IMG/VR virus record: IMGVR_UViG_3300032238_000977
Span: 1-64,000 of that record
Length of the DNA: 64,000 bases
Direction: 5' to 3' (one strand)
Source: a virus
A program made the translations under genes and the position numbers. Below are positions 38,588 through 46,848 of this stretch, piece after piece (the first letter of the stretch is position 1; each line of letters starts with the position of its first letter). The notes beneath the pieces are model-generated. The model was given only the letters and a program-made list of their open reading frames with translations. It searched no databases and was not told the origin of the DNA.

Positions 38588-40780
38588 TCAATCAAACCTT
38601 GAAGACATATTATCTCTTCCTTGCTGACGTGCTACACGACGGTTCTTAACAATTTGTTCTGGTGAACGTCTTTCTGAACCATACTCACCAGCAGCAGGTG
38701 GTTTTTGTCCAGGAACTTTGCCCTTTCCTCTTGGTTGAATAGGACCACCGGCACCCATTCTACCAGCACCCATAACCTTATGCATGTGGCGCATTACCTT
38801 TGAATTGGAATCGTTTCCACCCATAGTCCCACCTTTAGTTACTGATTTACCAGTCTTATAATCCTTACCAGTCTCCTTCTCATAACGATTAAGTTCATCA
38901 ATATGCTCAACTTCTTCAGCATTTAAAGGAAGTTTACCTTGTTTTTGAAGATTAAGTTTTTGACGCTGAAGCATTTGTTGCTTCTGCTGCATTGTTTTCA
39001 AATTTGCAAGTTTTTGCTTCTCAGCAGCATTTGTTACTTGTCTTTTTTGAATATCATCTTGTTTAGCAGTTGTACCAGAAGGAGGTGTGGTTTCTCTACC
39101 GGGCATTTGCCCTACCGCTTCAGCAACTCTTTTTGCTTGCTTTGTTGCGGTTGCATACATTACTTCTTTACCACGACCAGGATATCTTTTTTCAAAGTCA
39201 CCTGCACTCTTCTTCATTGACTTTACAATCTCTTCCCTCTTTTTGGTTTCAGCAGAAGTCAGAGTCTTTTCATCAAGTTCAAACTCTTCTTTACTGAGTT
39301 CTGCTGCTCTTCTTGCTGCTTTATTTCCAGTTCCACCATAAGATCTAGACTTAACTGGATTTTTAGCAATTGTTGGAGTAGCAGGAGTTCCACTAAGATT
39401 TTCTACATTAGCACGACTGATATGTTTAATTGCAGCAACAGAGGCACCTTGCCCAGATTTTGCTCTACCAGAAGGAGTAGAACGCTTAGCAATCATTTCT
39501 GCTGCTTTTGCTTTACCCTTTTCGCTGGTGATTGCTTCATCAAGTTCAAGTTCTTCTTTGTTAAGTTTTTTTGCTCTCATAGCAGCAGCTTTTGCAAGTG
39601 TTCTTTGTCTTGCAGCATCTTGCTCATCTTTTGGTATAGAAGTTACAGCACCAAGTTTTTCTGCAGGTTTTCCAGGAACTGCAGACTCTCCCATTGCTTT
39701 TTGCTTACGGAGTTTCTTAGGATTCTTAGTCTTATCTGCAGAGTAAGTATTTTCATCACGATCATCATCAGGATCTACAGCAGAACGATGTCTTGCTGCT
39801 CTATCATCATCACTCATGTTTGCTCTGCCTGATTTTGCCTCATCTGGAGAATACTTGTTACCAGTGTTGTACCATTCCTTACCCACATGACCTCTCTTCT
39901 CAGCATCAACAGAAGCAGCACGTCTTACATTCTTCTTACGATTTGATTTGAAGTCTTTCATACTCATGCCTTCTTCAATTTCAACCATTTCAATAAGTTG
40001 ACCACCAATCGCTTCAATTGCCTCATTCATTTTGGGGTGAACATTAATTTTATTGTTAATGTTCTTTTCTACAATTTTTTTATCAGATTTTTCTTTTTCA
40101 ATTTTATCAACGATCTCATAAAGATCCTCTCTCCAATTTGAGAAATTTTCTTTAGTTACTCTCTTTCCAATAGCAGCACCACGAACTTTTCTACGATTCA
40201 AAAGATACTTATCATTCTTATCATGATCCCCATCATTATCAATATCCTTATCTTCATGACCAACAGGATCTAAACCCTTACCGGAAGTCACAGATGCAGT
40301 TTGCTTTCCCCTTTTCCTTTCACCTTCATATGGAGTACCATACTTAGTCATTTCTACCGAAGAAATATTTGAATTGCTGCGAAGTTGATTAATCTTTTCT
40401 CTAGTAGCCATACGAACATATGACTTACCAGAATTTTTATCAGTTACACGAACCTGAAACTTTTTCTCTTCTACTTCTTCGGTTACTTTCTCTTCACCAA
40501 GTTTTGATTTAACTTCAGACTTTTCAGGACCAGTCATGGTCGTATGCGACATGTACTGTCCATATGCTTGCTGAACTGGGATCTCTTCTCTTCTTGCACG
40601 ATATCTAATATCATAAACTGCTTGACGAATTCTTTTTGCAGATCCATCGGATGCATCACCTTCCTTCTTTTCCCCACCACCGACCGGTGGTTTCTCTTTA
40701 GCAATATTTTTGCCCAATTGTGGTTTAAGAACTTCTTGCACGTAAACTGCAGAAATTTCATTTAGAGGATTTATGGCCAT
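38588..40780 (-). CDS. Large charged virion-associated protein
   Basis: 730 aa, extremely Lys/Glu/Arg-rich with many helical and disordered stretches. DKDIDNDGDHDKNDKYL at about 177-193 resembles a calcium-binding DxDxDG loop. EELDEAI/EEFELDEKT-type short repeats recur, and the middle is rich in SxxGRAKSGQGAS-like low complexity. Matches the style of cyanophage internal head or scaffold proteins. No enzymatic motif. Confidence 0.72.
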   Translation of the reverse strand: MAINPLNEISAVYVQEVLKPQLGKNIAKEKPPVGGGEKKEGDASDGSAKRIRQAVYDIRYRARREEIPVQQAYGQYMSHTTMTGPEKSEVKSKLGEEKVTEEVEEKKFQVRVTDKNSGKSYVRMATREKINQLRSNSNISSVEMTKYGTPYEGERKRGKQTASVTSGKGLDPVGHEDKDIDNDGDHDKNDKYLLNRRKVRGAAIGKRVTKENFSNWREDLYEIVDKIEKEKSDKKIVEKNINNKINVHPKMNEAIEAIGGQLIEMVEIEEGMSMKDFKSNRKKNVRRAASVDAEKRGHVGKEWYNTGNKYSPDEAKSGRANMSDDDRAARHRSAVDPDDDRDENTYSADKTKNPKKLRKQKAMGESAVPGKPAEKLGAVTSIPKDEQDAARQRTLAKAAAMRAKKLNKEELELDEAITSEKGKAKAAEMIAKRSTPSGRAKSGQGASVAAIKHISRANVENLSGTPATPTIAKNPVKSRSYGGTGNKAARRAAELSKEEFELDEKTLTSAETKKREEIVKSMKKSAGDFEKRYPGRGKEVMYATATKQAKRVAEAVGQMPGRETTPPSGTTAKQDDIQKRQVTNAAEKQKLANLKTMQQKQQMLQRQKLNLQKQGKLPLNAEEVEHIDELNRYEKETGKDYKTGKSVTKGGTMGGNDSNSKVMRHMHKVMGAGRMGAGGPIQPRGKGKVPGQKPPAAGEYGSERRSPEQIVKNRRVARQQGRDNMSSRFD

Positions 40781-40789
40781 TGCAATACT

Positions 40790-42034
40790 TTACTTTTTAT
40801 TTGCCTTATACTTATTTATGAAATTAATACCATACGCCTTTTGTTTTGGTGCTAGATTTTCTTTTCCAGTACCAACAGATCCTTGAGTCATTTTTGCATA
40901 ATGTTTAAAAGCACCTAAAGTACCAACAAGAGTATTTGGATGTTTTTTATCTCTCATTGGACTATCCATTTTAACTTCAGTATATTCCATCACATCTTTA
41001 ATCCAAGATTTGAACATAATATTATCTTCAGTAACGCAGATAAGGTAATTAGTTCCTCTACGGATAATTTTACCAATTAATCCAGTATTTAAATTTTCAA
41101 CTAAATGTCCAATTTGAAATATTTTTTGCGAGACATAATTTTCCCTCAAATTAATCCAATCAAATTTTGGAGCGATCTCCCACAAACTCCATCCTTCTTT
41201 AATACCCATCGATTTGCGAATAGTATTATAAATTTGTTTTGCGGAGTTATCGTCTAAAGTTCCAGGAACACCAGATCTAAAGGTTTTGTAATCACCTTCT
41301 GCTGCTGCCTTACGGAGTTTAGATGCAGACATTCCCTCCACACCCTCGGCATCAGGATCTCTTTCTCCTGCAGAAACCACATTTAAATCTTTAAAATCAT
41401 AAAGTTCTCCATTATACTGTGTTGCGAGTTTTTCAAATTCTGCCTGACGATCAGAACCGACTACAATATTAACTCCAGAATATCCATCTGCATGTGCTTG
41501 CTTCAATACATCAAAAATTGTTTTTGAGTTTGCATCATTCACAATTCTTTCGCCATGCTTTGGATACATCTGGCGCATGATTGAAATTTTAGTATCAGGA
41601 TCTAATGGATTCTTCTTTTTATCATTAGATCTTGATGGATAGATTTTGTATTCACCCTTTCCAGCAACATTAGCAACTTTATCTAAAAGTTTTTCGTGCC
41701 CAGTTGTTGGAGGATTGAATCTCCCAAATGCGACAGTTAAAGTTCCTTTATCTTTTTTTGGTTCTTCTGTAGGAGGTTGCTCTTGTCGAGGAGGTTGAAC
41801 TTGAGTTGCAACTGGTTGCTGATTTGCGGCAGTTCTATCCTGTGGAGGATCTTGTTTTCCAGGAACCTGATTTTTGTTATAAAACTTTAATTTACCACCT
41901 TCAGTTTTTGCTACAAACTCACCATTTTTATCGTACCATCCTCCATGACCATCGCCAACCAACCCAAGCCTTTTTGCCTGCATTACGGATTGGGAAGATT
42001 GCGCCTCAGATAAAAATTTTGAAAAACTTTTCAT
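40790..42034 (-). CDS. Virion-type protein with a nucleotidyltransferase (NMNAT/cytidylyltransferase-like) domain
   Basis: 414 aa. Begins MKSFSKFLSEAQ, a leader style also seen in other cyanophage virion proteins. A Pro/Gln-rich linker (about 60-95) leads to a Rossmann domain from about 98: TVAFGRFNPPTTGHEKLLDK has the nucleotidyltransferase GRFxPxTxGH motif, VVGSDR the central strand and GMSASKLRKAAAEGDYKTF resembles the SSTxxR motif. The last 140 residues are unassigned. It may be an active NMN adenylyltransferase, which would connect with nadE at 19422, or a structural reuse of the fold. Confidence 0.78.
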   Translation of the reverse strand: MKSFSKFLSEAQSSQSVMQAKRLGLVGDGHGGWYDKNGEFVAKTEGGKLKFYNKNQVPGKQDPPQDRTAANQQPVATQVQPPRQEQPPTEEPKKDKGTLTVAFGRFNPPTTGHEKLLDKVANVAGKGEYKIYPSRSNDKKKNPLDPDTKISIMRQMYPKHGERIVNDANSKTIFDVLKQAHADGYSGVNIVVGSDRQAEFEKLATQYNGELYDFKDLNVVSAGERDPDAEGVEGMSASKLRKAAAEGDYKTFRSGVPGTLDDNSAKQIYNTIRKSMGIKEGWSLWEIAPKFDWINLRENYVSQKIFQIGHLVENLNTGLIGKIIRRGTNYLICVTEDNIMFKSWIKDVMEYTEVKMDSPMRDKKHPNTLVGTLGAFKHYAKMTQGSVGTGKENLAPKQKAYGINFINKYKANKK

Positions 42035-42054
42035 GTTTTACTTTAATATACAAA

Positions 42055-42062
42055 TATTTATT
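42055..42062 (-). promoter_or_regulatory. Late-type element AATAAATA
   Basis: One mismatch from TATAAATA, 21 nt upstream of the 414-aa gene and overlapping the stop of the 276-aa gene. Confidence 0.5.
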
Positions 42063-42891
42063 AAGCGCGTACATCAAACCTAAAAGCAACAGAAGAAATC
42101 CCATCTCTAGACTTTGCTCTAATATCTATCTTGGTTTTTTTCACCATCAATTTAATATATGCACTATCAATCTCACCAAACTTTGCCGGAGAAAGCATAT
42201 AGTTAGCAGTAGCATCAGCATTTGGACCAAAATAGTTTTTTCCCGTTAAAGCTTCTTCAATTAAACAATAAAGAAATTGAGGATCGGACTCCAAGTAATC
42301 AAATAACTCTTTAATTAATACTAGTTTATTTTCAGAAATCCACTTTGTATAATTTTTATCGTCTTTTATTTTACCCTTAGAATCAACAAGATCTTTTACA
42401 ATATTTGGTTTTCTTTCTCTAGCTTTGGACAAATTTTTTTCAGTTAAAAGTTTAGTAGGTGTAGAAGAAATTTTACTTATCAATGCCGAAAGGTTTTTTC
42501 CTCTTTGCCCTGGACAATGAGCAGCAGTTTCCGCCATTGCTTTTGCTGTATTTGGACCTTCTGCACTAGATAATTGAATAGGTCCTTTCATTTTTACTGA
42601 GCATCTAATAGTATTTCTATTATTTTCTTTAAATACAACATCAGTTTTTGGTTCTGGATCGCCAGCAATATTAAGTTCATCACTGTGATATGCATGTGCA
42701 AGTAATTCTGGATTTTTCTCCTCTACCAGATCAACACACTGTTTTGCTTGAATTCCTATGGGTCCAGTATACTGTTTTAAATTAAGATTTTTTTGCATTC
42801 TTTTTTGGATTTCCGTATAAGGAACTCCCCCACGAACCAAAGATTCATACACTATAGCCCACTCTAATTGGACACCTCTACCTTGCGCCAT
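42061..42891 (-). CDS. Hypothetical protein of the virion block
   Basis: 276 aa (MAQGRGVQLEWAIVYESLVR start). Contains AKQCVDLVEEKNPELLAHAY, CSVKMKGPIQLSSAEG and a basic Ser/Lys middle. No family recognised. Placed between tRNA-Ala and virion genes with late-type elements on both sides; structural role inferred only. Confidence 0.68.
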   Translation of the reverse strand: MAQGRGVQLEWAIVYESLVRGGVPYTEIQKRMQKNLNLKQYTGPIGIQAKQCVDLVEEKNPELLAHAYHSDELNIAGDPEPKTDVVFKENNRNTIRCSVKMKGPIQLSSAEGPNTAKAMAETAAHCPGQRGKNLSALISKISSTPTKLLTEKNLSKARERKPNIVKDLVDSKGKIKDDKNYTKWISENKLVLIKELFDYLESDPQFLYCLIEEALTGKNYFGPNADATANYMLSPAKFGEIDSAYIKLMVKKTKIDIRAKSRDGISSVAFRFDVRA

Positions 42892-42909
42892 ATATGAATA
42901 CTTTTTAAG

Positions 42910-42916
42910 TATTTAG
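42910..42916 (-). promoter_or_regulatory. Late-type element CTAAATA
   Basis: 19 nt upstream of the 276-aa gene. Weaker than the perfect sites. Confidence 0.4.
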
Positions 42917-42920
42917 ACAT

Positions 42921-42992
42921 GGAGAATAGGGGACTCGAACCCCTCACCCCCGCCGTGCAAAGGCGGTGCTCTACCAAATGAGCTAATTCCCC
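42921..42992 (-). tRNA. tRNA-Ala (TGC)
   Basis: 72 nt. Acceptor GGGGAAT/ATTCTCC with one G-T, anticodon stem CCGCC/GGCGG with loop TTTGCAC, T-loop TTCGAGT. Stands alone, 13 kb from the main array. Confidence 0.95.
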
Positions 42993-43009
42993 AAAAAACC
43001 CCTTACGGG

Positions 43010-43189
43010 TCAAACGCCAAGTACAGCGCCAATATTATCATCAAGGTCTTGAATCACTGAGCGAATATCAATAACGCGCTCTGGAGTATGCTCAAGTCCA
43101 TATCCTTTTTGTGCGTCAAAAAGAACTTGACGTACCACTGCAGCAGTACGGACATCCATTTTAATTGTTACTTTTTTTTCTTTAGTCAT
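43010..43189 (-). CDS. Small hypothetical protein after mazG
   Basis: 59 aa (MTKEKKVTIKMDVRTAAVVR start; DIRSVIQDLDDNIGAVLGV end). The start overlaps the mazG stop as ATGA and has a GGGAGA site. Compact alpha/beta composition, not recognised. Confidence 0.75.
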   Translation of the reverse strand: MTKEKKVTIKMDVRTAAVVRQVLFDAQKGYGLEHTPERVIDIRSVIQDLDDNIGAVLGV

Positions 43190-43590
43190 AGGTCTCCCTC
43201 AACACGATTTTCAGAACGTTCGATAGTAAAAGCACCTTCAGGATAACGAGCACTCAGTTTCTCAAAGTTCATTTGAATTACTTCTTCAAGTGAAATATCA
43301 AGACCAATACATGCCTGAGAAACATACCACATAATATCTCCAAGTTCACGTTTTAGGTGAAACAAATTTTCTTGGTTTACTGGTTTACCTTGAAAAATAA
43401 TTTTTTTTACAATTTCAGTAAACTCACCTGCTTCAGCAGACATTCCTACAGCAGCAGTAAGCAGTCGCTCGGTATGAAATCCTTGGATCTCAAGTTCCTG
43501 AAGACGGTCTTGAAAATCACTATATTGTTTACTGGGGTTTGAAGTGGTTGTATCGACAAACTCAACATACTTATTAAGATCAATAGTCAT
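43186..43590 (-). CDS. mazG: MazG-type nucleotide pyrophosphohydrolase
   Basis: 134 aa, one MazG domain. MSAEAGEFTEIVKKIIFQGK and LKRELGDIMWYVSQACIGLD supply the ExxE and ExxD metal ligands on two helices. Such enzymes hydrolyse (d)NTPs or related nucleotides; cyanophage MazG has been proposed to alter host nucleotide pools or alarmone levels. Overlaps the helicase stop by one base. Confidence 0.92.
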   Translation of the reverse strand: MTIDLNKYVEFVDTTTSNPSKQYSDFQDRLQELEIQGFHTERLLTAAVGMSAEAGEFTEIVKKIIFQGKPVNQENLFHLKRELGDIMWYVSQACIGLDISLEEVIQMNFEKLSARYPEGAFTIERSENRVEGDL

Positions 43591-44972
43591 TAAAATTTAA
43601 ATCCCTCGAATGATTTTTTAGGTTTTTTGTCTTCATACTCATTATACTCATCATCCTGCCCAGAGTCAAGTATGTCTTTTTGAGCAGACTGTTCTACATC
43701 ATACAATCTCATTTTGGCACGATCAATTCCAACAACAAATCTCTTATTCATTGTAGGATCATTATAACGATTCTTCAATTGTTTTACAAGAATTTGTCCC
43801 AACCCCTCCAACTCTTCAGTGCTAATAAGGGCAAACATAAGATCAGCAGTAGCAGGGAGACCAAAGGATTCAGAAGTATCAGTAAGTTCAACATCAGAAC
43901 TACCAAAACCTGAACGAGTGGTCTGAGTAGCGGAGACAATTGGGACATTAAACTCGACGGCGAGCCCCCTAAGTTCTTCAGCAATTGACTTAACCAACGT
44001 ATATGAGTTGATATTACTGCTTCCTTTATGCCTAGAGGAAGCACAAATATTAAGGTAATCAATGAAAATAATATCAGGTCTAAATGACTTCTTAAGTGCA
44101 AGTTCATTGAGAAGTGCTTTAAAGTGACCACTATGCGCTGATGCAGTAGGATACTCCTTAATTATAAGAGTTCCTTGTGTTTTTTTTGTGATATTATTGA
44201 CTTTATTTTCAAATAATTGTTTTGGGAGGTCTGCAATATCTTGGATGGGAACGTTGAGAAGGTTCGCATCAATTCTTTCTGCAATTCGCTCTTCCGCCAT
44301 CTCAAGAGTGATATAGAGAACGTTCCTACCTTGCAGTAAGACGGCACTAGCCACATGACACATGAATAGCGATTTCCCAACGCCCGTCCCAGCGAGAGCG
44401 ATATTGAGAGTCTTATTAGGGAGACCACCTTTTGTGATCTTATTGAAGTATTCCAGATCAAATTCGATCTTATCCTCTTTCTTATGATATGTATCATATC
44501 TTAATTCATAATCTAATAAGTAATCGTGCCCAATGTGTGTATCAAAACTTACTGCTAGGGCATCCGAAAGAATTGTTGGGATACTATCCCTACCCTTTTT
44601 AGAGTCCTTTCCATCTGCAATATGAATAGATTCCATGAGTGCTAAGTAAATAGCACGATCACGGCACCATTTTTCCGTGGTGGAGACTAACCATTTAAAT
44701 TCAACTGGAACATTTTCCAAAGAAGAAACTAAATGAGAAATTTCTTTAAAGGAAGACTCATTAATATCTCTCCTTTTTTCAATCTCAATTAACAAAACCT
44801 CATTAGTAGCCAATTGATTATAATCTTGAATAAATTTAAGAATTTCCTCAAAAACTACTTTCTGATTGAAATCTTCGAAGTATTCATTTTTAATAAAAGG
44901 TATTACCTTTCTAGTATATTCTTCATTGTATAAAAGATTTCTCAGAACTAAAAATTCAATCTTATCCATCAT
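43590..44972 (-). CDS. 41: Replicative DNA helicase (T4 gp41-like, DnaB family)
   Basis: 460 aa. N-terminal helical domain, Walker A AGTGVGKS at 194-201, ITLEMAEERIAERIDA (helicase H1a-like), Walker B DIIFIDYLN at about 300-308, TQTTRSG (H3-like Q) and NRYNDPTMNKRFVVGID near the end. Unwinds the fork 5' to 3' on the lagging strand with gp61. Start codons overlap the upstream stop as ATGATG. Confidence 0.94.
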   Translation of the reverse strand: MMDKIEFLVLRNLLYNEEYTRKVIPFIKNEYFEDFNQKVVFEEILKFIQDYNQLATNEVLLIEIEKRRDINESSFKEISHLVSSLENVPVEFKWLVSTTEKWCRDRAIYLALMESIHIADGKDSKKGRDSIPTILSDALAVSFDTHIGHDYLLDYELRYDTYHKKEDKIEFDLEYFNKITKGGLPNKTLNIALAGTGVGKSLFMCHVASAVLLQGRNVLYITLEMAEERIAERIDANLLNVPIQDIADLPKQLFENKVNNITKKTQGTLIIKEYPTASAHSGHFKALLNELALKKSFRPDIIFIDYLNICASSRHKGSSNINSYTLVKSIAEELRGLAVEFNVPIVSATQTTRSGFGSSDVELTDTSESFGLPATADLMFALISTEELEGLGQILVKQLKNRYNDPTMNKRFVVGIDRAKMRLYDVEQSAQKDILDSGQDDEYNEYEDKKPKKSFEGFKF

Positions 44973-45526
44973 TTATAATGCAAATAAGTACTTAACAAAT
45001 ATTTTGGACCACTAATTGGTTTTTCACCTCTATGGGGAAACAACCAAACAGGTGGAAAAATTACCAATTTTCCTTTTTCTGGTTTAATTTCAAGATCCTT
45101 GAAAACTGTTTTACCACCTTCATCAACATCATTCAAATACCAGAAAAAAGATAAGAATCTTCTAGAAGATTCATGATCAGTAACATCAACATGAGTATCA
45201 AAAAAATCATTATCATCATTTAGATATCTTTTTATTCTAAATTGCTCAAATGCATTTTTTTCTGGAAAACATCTTTTATCAATATATTTGTAATATGCTT
45301 TCTTATACTCAAGAGTTTTTTTTACGATATAGTCATGAACATTATTAAGTTCTTCAGATTCTTTTGATAATTTTGTTAAATTTATCTGGGTAAAATTAGG
45401 GACTCCATCATTATCAATTCTTTCTTGATAATCAATCAGAGGATCGAATACATTTATCAAGTAATCACAAATATCTGGTTCTAAAGAATTTTCATAAATT
45501 TTGATAAAATCATTGAGTTCATCCAT
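44969..45526 (-). CDS. 2OG-Fe(II) oxygenase (prolyl-4-hydroxylase type)
   Basis: 185 aa from ATG 45526. Iron ligands His112 and Asp114 (FDTHVDVTD) and His165 (FPHRG), with Lys175 ([12 protein letters not shown]) to bind 2-oxoglutarate. [16 protein letters not shown] between them is typical of P4H-like enzymes. The substrate is unknown (protein, nucleic acid or small molecule). Lies between uvsX and the helicase, with ATGATG coupling downstream. Confidence 0.87.
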   Translation of the reverse strand: MDELNDFIKIYENSLEPDICDYLINVFDPLIDYQERIDNDGVPNFTQINLTKLSKESEELNNVHDYIVKKTLEYKKAYYKYIDKRCFPEKNAFEQFRIKRYLNDDNDFFDTHVDVTDHESSRRFLSFFWYLNDVDEGGKTVFKDLEIKPEKGKLVIFPPVWLFPHRGEKPISGPKYLLSTYLHYK

Positions 45527-46520
45527 AACTAAACTCTTTTTTAGCAATCGCATCAAGTTTTTGCATTACTTCTTCAGTAAAGTATTCTTCGGGATTAGCA
45601 AGAATTTGTTTTGCGTAGATTTTTTTACCGTCCATTTCATATCTACCAGCAACGTTCTTCCACATTCCACCAATCTCACCTAGTTCCAGAAGACCATAAT
45701 ACTTATCAAGACCACGTTCATCATAGTAAAGACGAACTTCAACTTGTTGATTCTCCTTACTCAGACGTGATTTAGCAGTCTTAGCTTTGATAATATTACC
45801 GACCACTTCTGTTCCATCCTTTTCTTTCTTTTTGCTGAGATAAATGATCGTAGATGCTGCGTACTTGAGTCCGCTCCCTCCACCCATTTCCTTAGTTGGT
45901 ACGTAAGCTCCGATAACATCATAGGTGTGATTAGTAACTATCATTGGAATATTTGCTTGACCAAGTTTCAAGGTAAGCATACGGAATGCACCCTTGATAA
46001 GTTGTGATTTGGTCATATCACGAACTTCTTTATCATTCAATGCATCATTGATCTCTTTGCTGGTAGAAAGCATTCCTAAAGAATCTAGCACAAACATGCA
46101 AGGATTACGCTCTCCCTCAGGTTTTTTCATATACAAGTCTACCGCCTTGAGCGCCTTTCCGCGAAACTCTTCAACAGTAACAACATTAACAACCACCAGA
46201 CGAGTAGTATCAATTCCACGAGATTCTAAAAGAGATTTAGTAATAGCAGCTTCAGTATCAAAATAGAGACAATAACCATCGGGATTATTATCGAGGAAAT
46301 TCTTAACAACGGCGAGGCTGAAGAAAGTCTTTCCAGTAGAAGACTCTCCAGCAATAGCAGTAATCTTATTCCCAGATACACCACCAAACACACTACCTGA
46401 AACCAGTGCATTAAAGATATACGAACCCGTATCAACATAACTTTCAGTCTCATCAATATCGGAGGCAAGTTGTGTATAATCTCCTCCAATTTCTTTTACA
46501 ATATCTTTAAGAAAATCCAT
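45519..46520 (-). CDS. uvsX: RecA-like recombinase UvsX
   Basis: 333 aa from ATG 46520 ([13 protein letters not shown]). Walker A GESSTGKT at 58-65, [22 protein letters not shown] (Walker B) and [25 protein letters not shown] as the L2-like DNA-binding loop. Catalyses strand exchange for recombination-dependent replication and repair. The ATG shares bases with the stop of the preceding small gene. Confidence 0.94.
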   Translation of the reverse strand: MDFLKDIVKEIGGDYTQLASDIDETESYVDTGSYIFNALVSGSVFGGVSGNKITAIAGESSTGKTFFSLAVVKNFLDNNPDGYCLYFDTEAAITKSLLESRGIDTTRLVVVNVVTVEEFRGKALKAVDLYMKKPEGERNPCMFVLDSLGMLSTSKEINDALNDKEVRDMTKSQLIKGAFRMLTLKLGQANIPMIVTNHTYDVIGAYVPTKEMGGGSGLKYAASTIIYLSKKKEKDGTEVVGNIIKAKTAKSRLSKENQQVEVRLYYDERGLDKYYGLLELGEIGGMWKNVAGRYEMDGKKIYAKQILANPEEYFTEEVMQKLDAIAKKEFSYG

Positions 46521-46684
46521 CAGCAAACCATCCCGTATTCTTCACGAAGTATTTTTTTATAAGGTAAACCTTGTTCTTTAAGTTCCCTAACCAATTTGAG
46601 TTTATGATAAAGGGCAGCATCACCACCAAATCCAAGTGCCTTCACAATTGTATCTAGTTCTTTTTCGTTAATAGGCAAATCCAT
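46520..46684 (-). CDS. Small hypothetical protein upstream of uvsX
   Basis: 54 aa ([20 protein letters not shown] start), helical and charged. TGATG couplings at both ends. Confidence 0.7.
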   Translation of the reverse strand: MDLPINEKELDTIVKALGFGGDAALYHKLKLVRELKEQGLPYKKILREEYGMVC

Positions 46685-46848
46685 CAATAACCTCTAGAAT
46701 CTTTAGTCTCCATACAAGTAACCCAATCATAACATCTTTTTATTTGATTTGCAAACCAAGTTGCTTTACTCTCATCTTCAAAATCTTTAGACATTTTATT
46801 AATTTTTCCGTCATAAGTTTCATACCAAAAAACAGTATAGTTTCTCAT
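46684..46848 (-). CDS. Small hypothetical protein downstream of DNA polymerase
   Basis: 54 aa (MRNYTVFWYETYDGKINKMS start), with KATWFANQIKRCYDWVTCME. Start overlaps the polymerase stop as ATGA. Confidence 0.7.
   Translation of the reverse strand: MRNYTVFWYETYDGKINKMSKDFEDESKATWFANQIKRCYDWVTCMETKDSRGY

Noticed and set aside
42993-43009. ACCC-GTAA-GGGGTTTTTT hairpin just before tRNA-Ala as a terminator
   Set aside because: The stem is only 3-4 bp; the T-run is suggestive but too weak to list.
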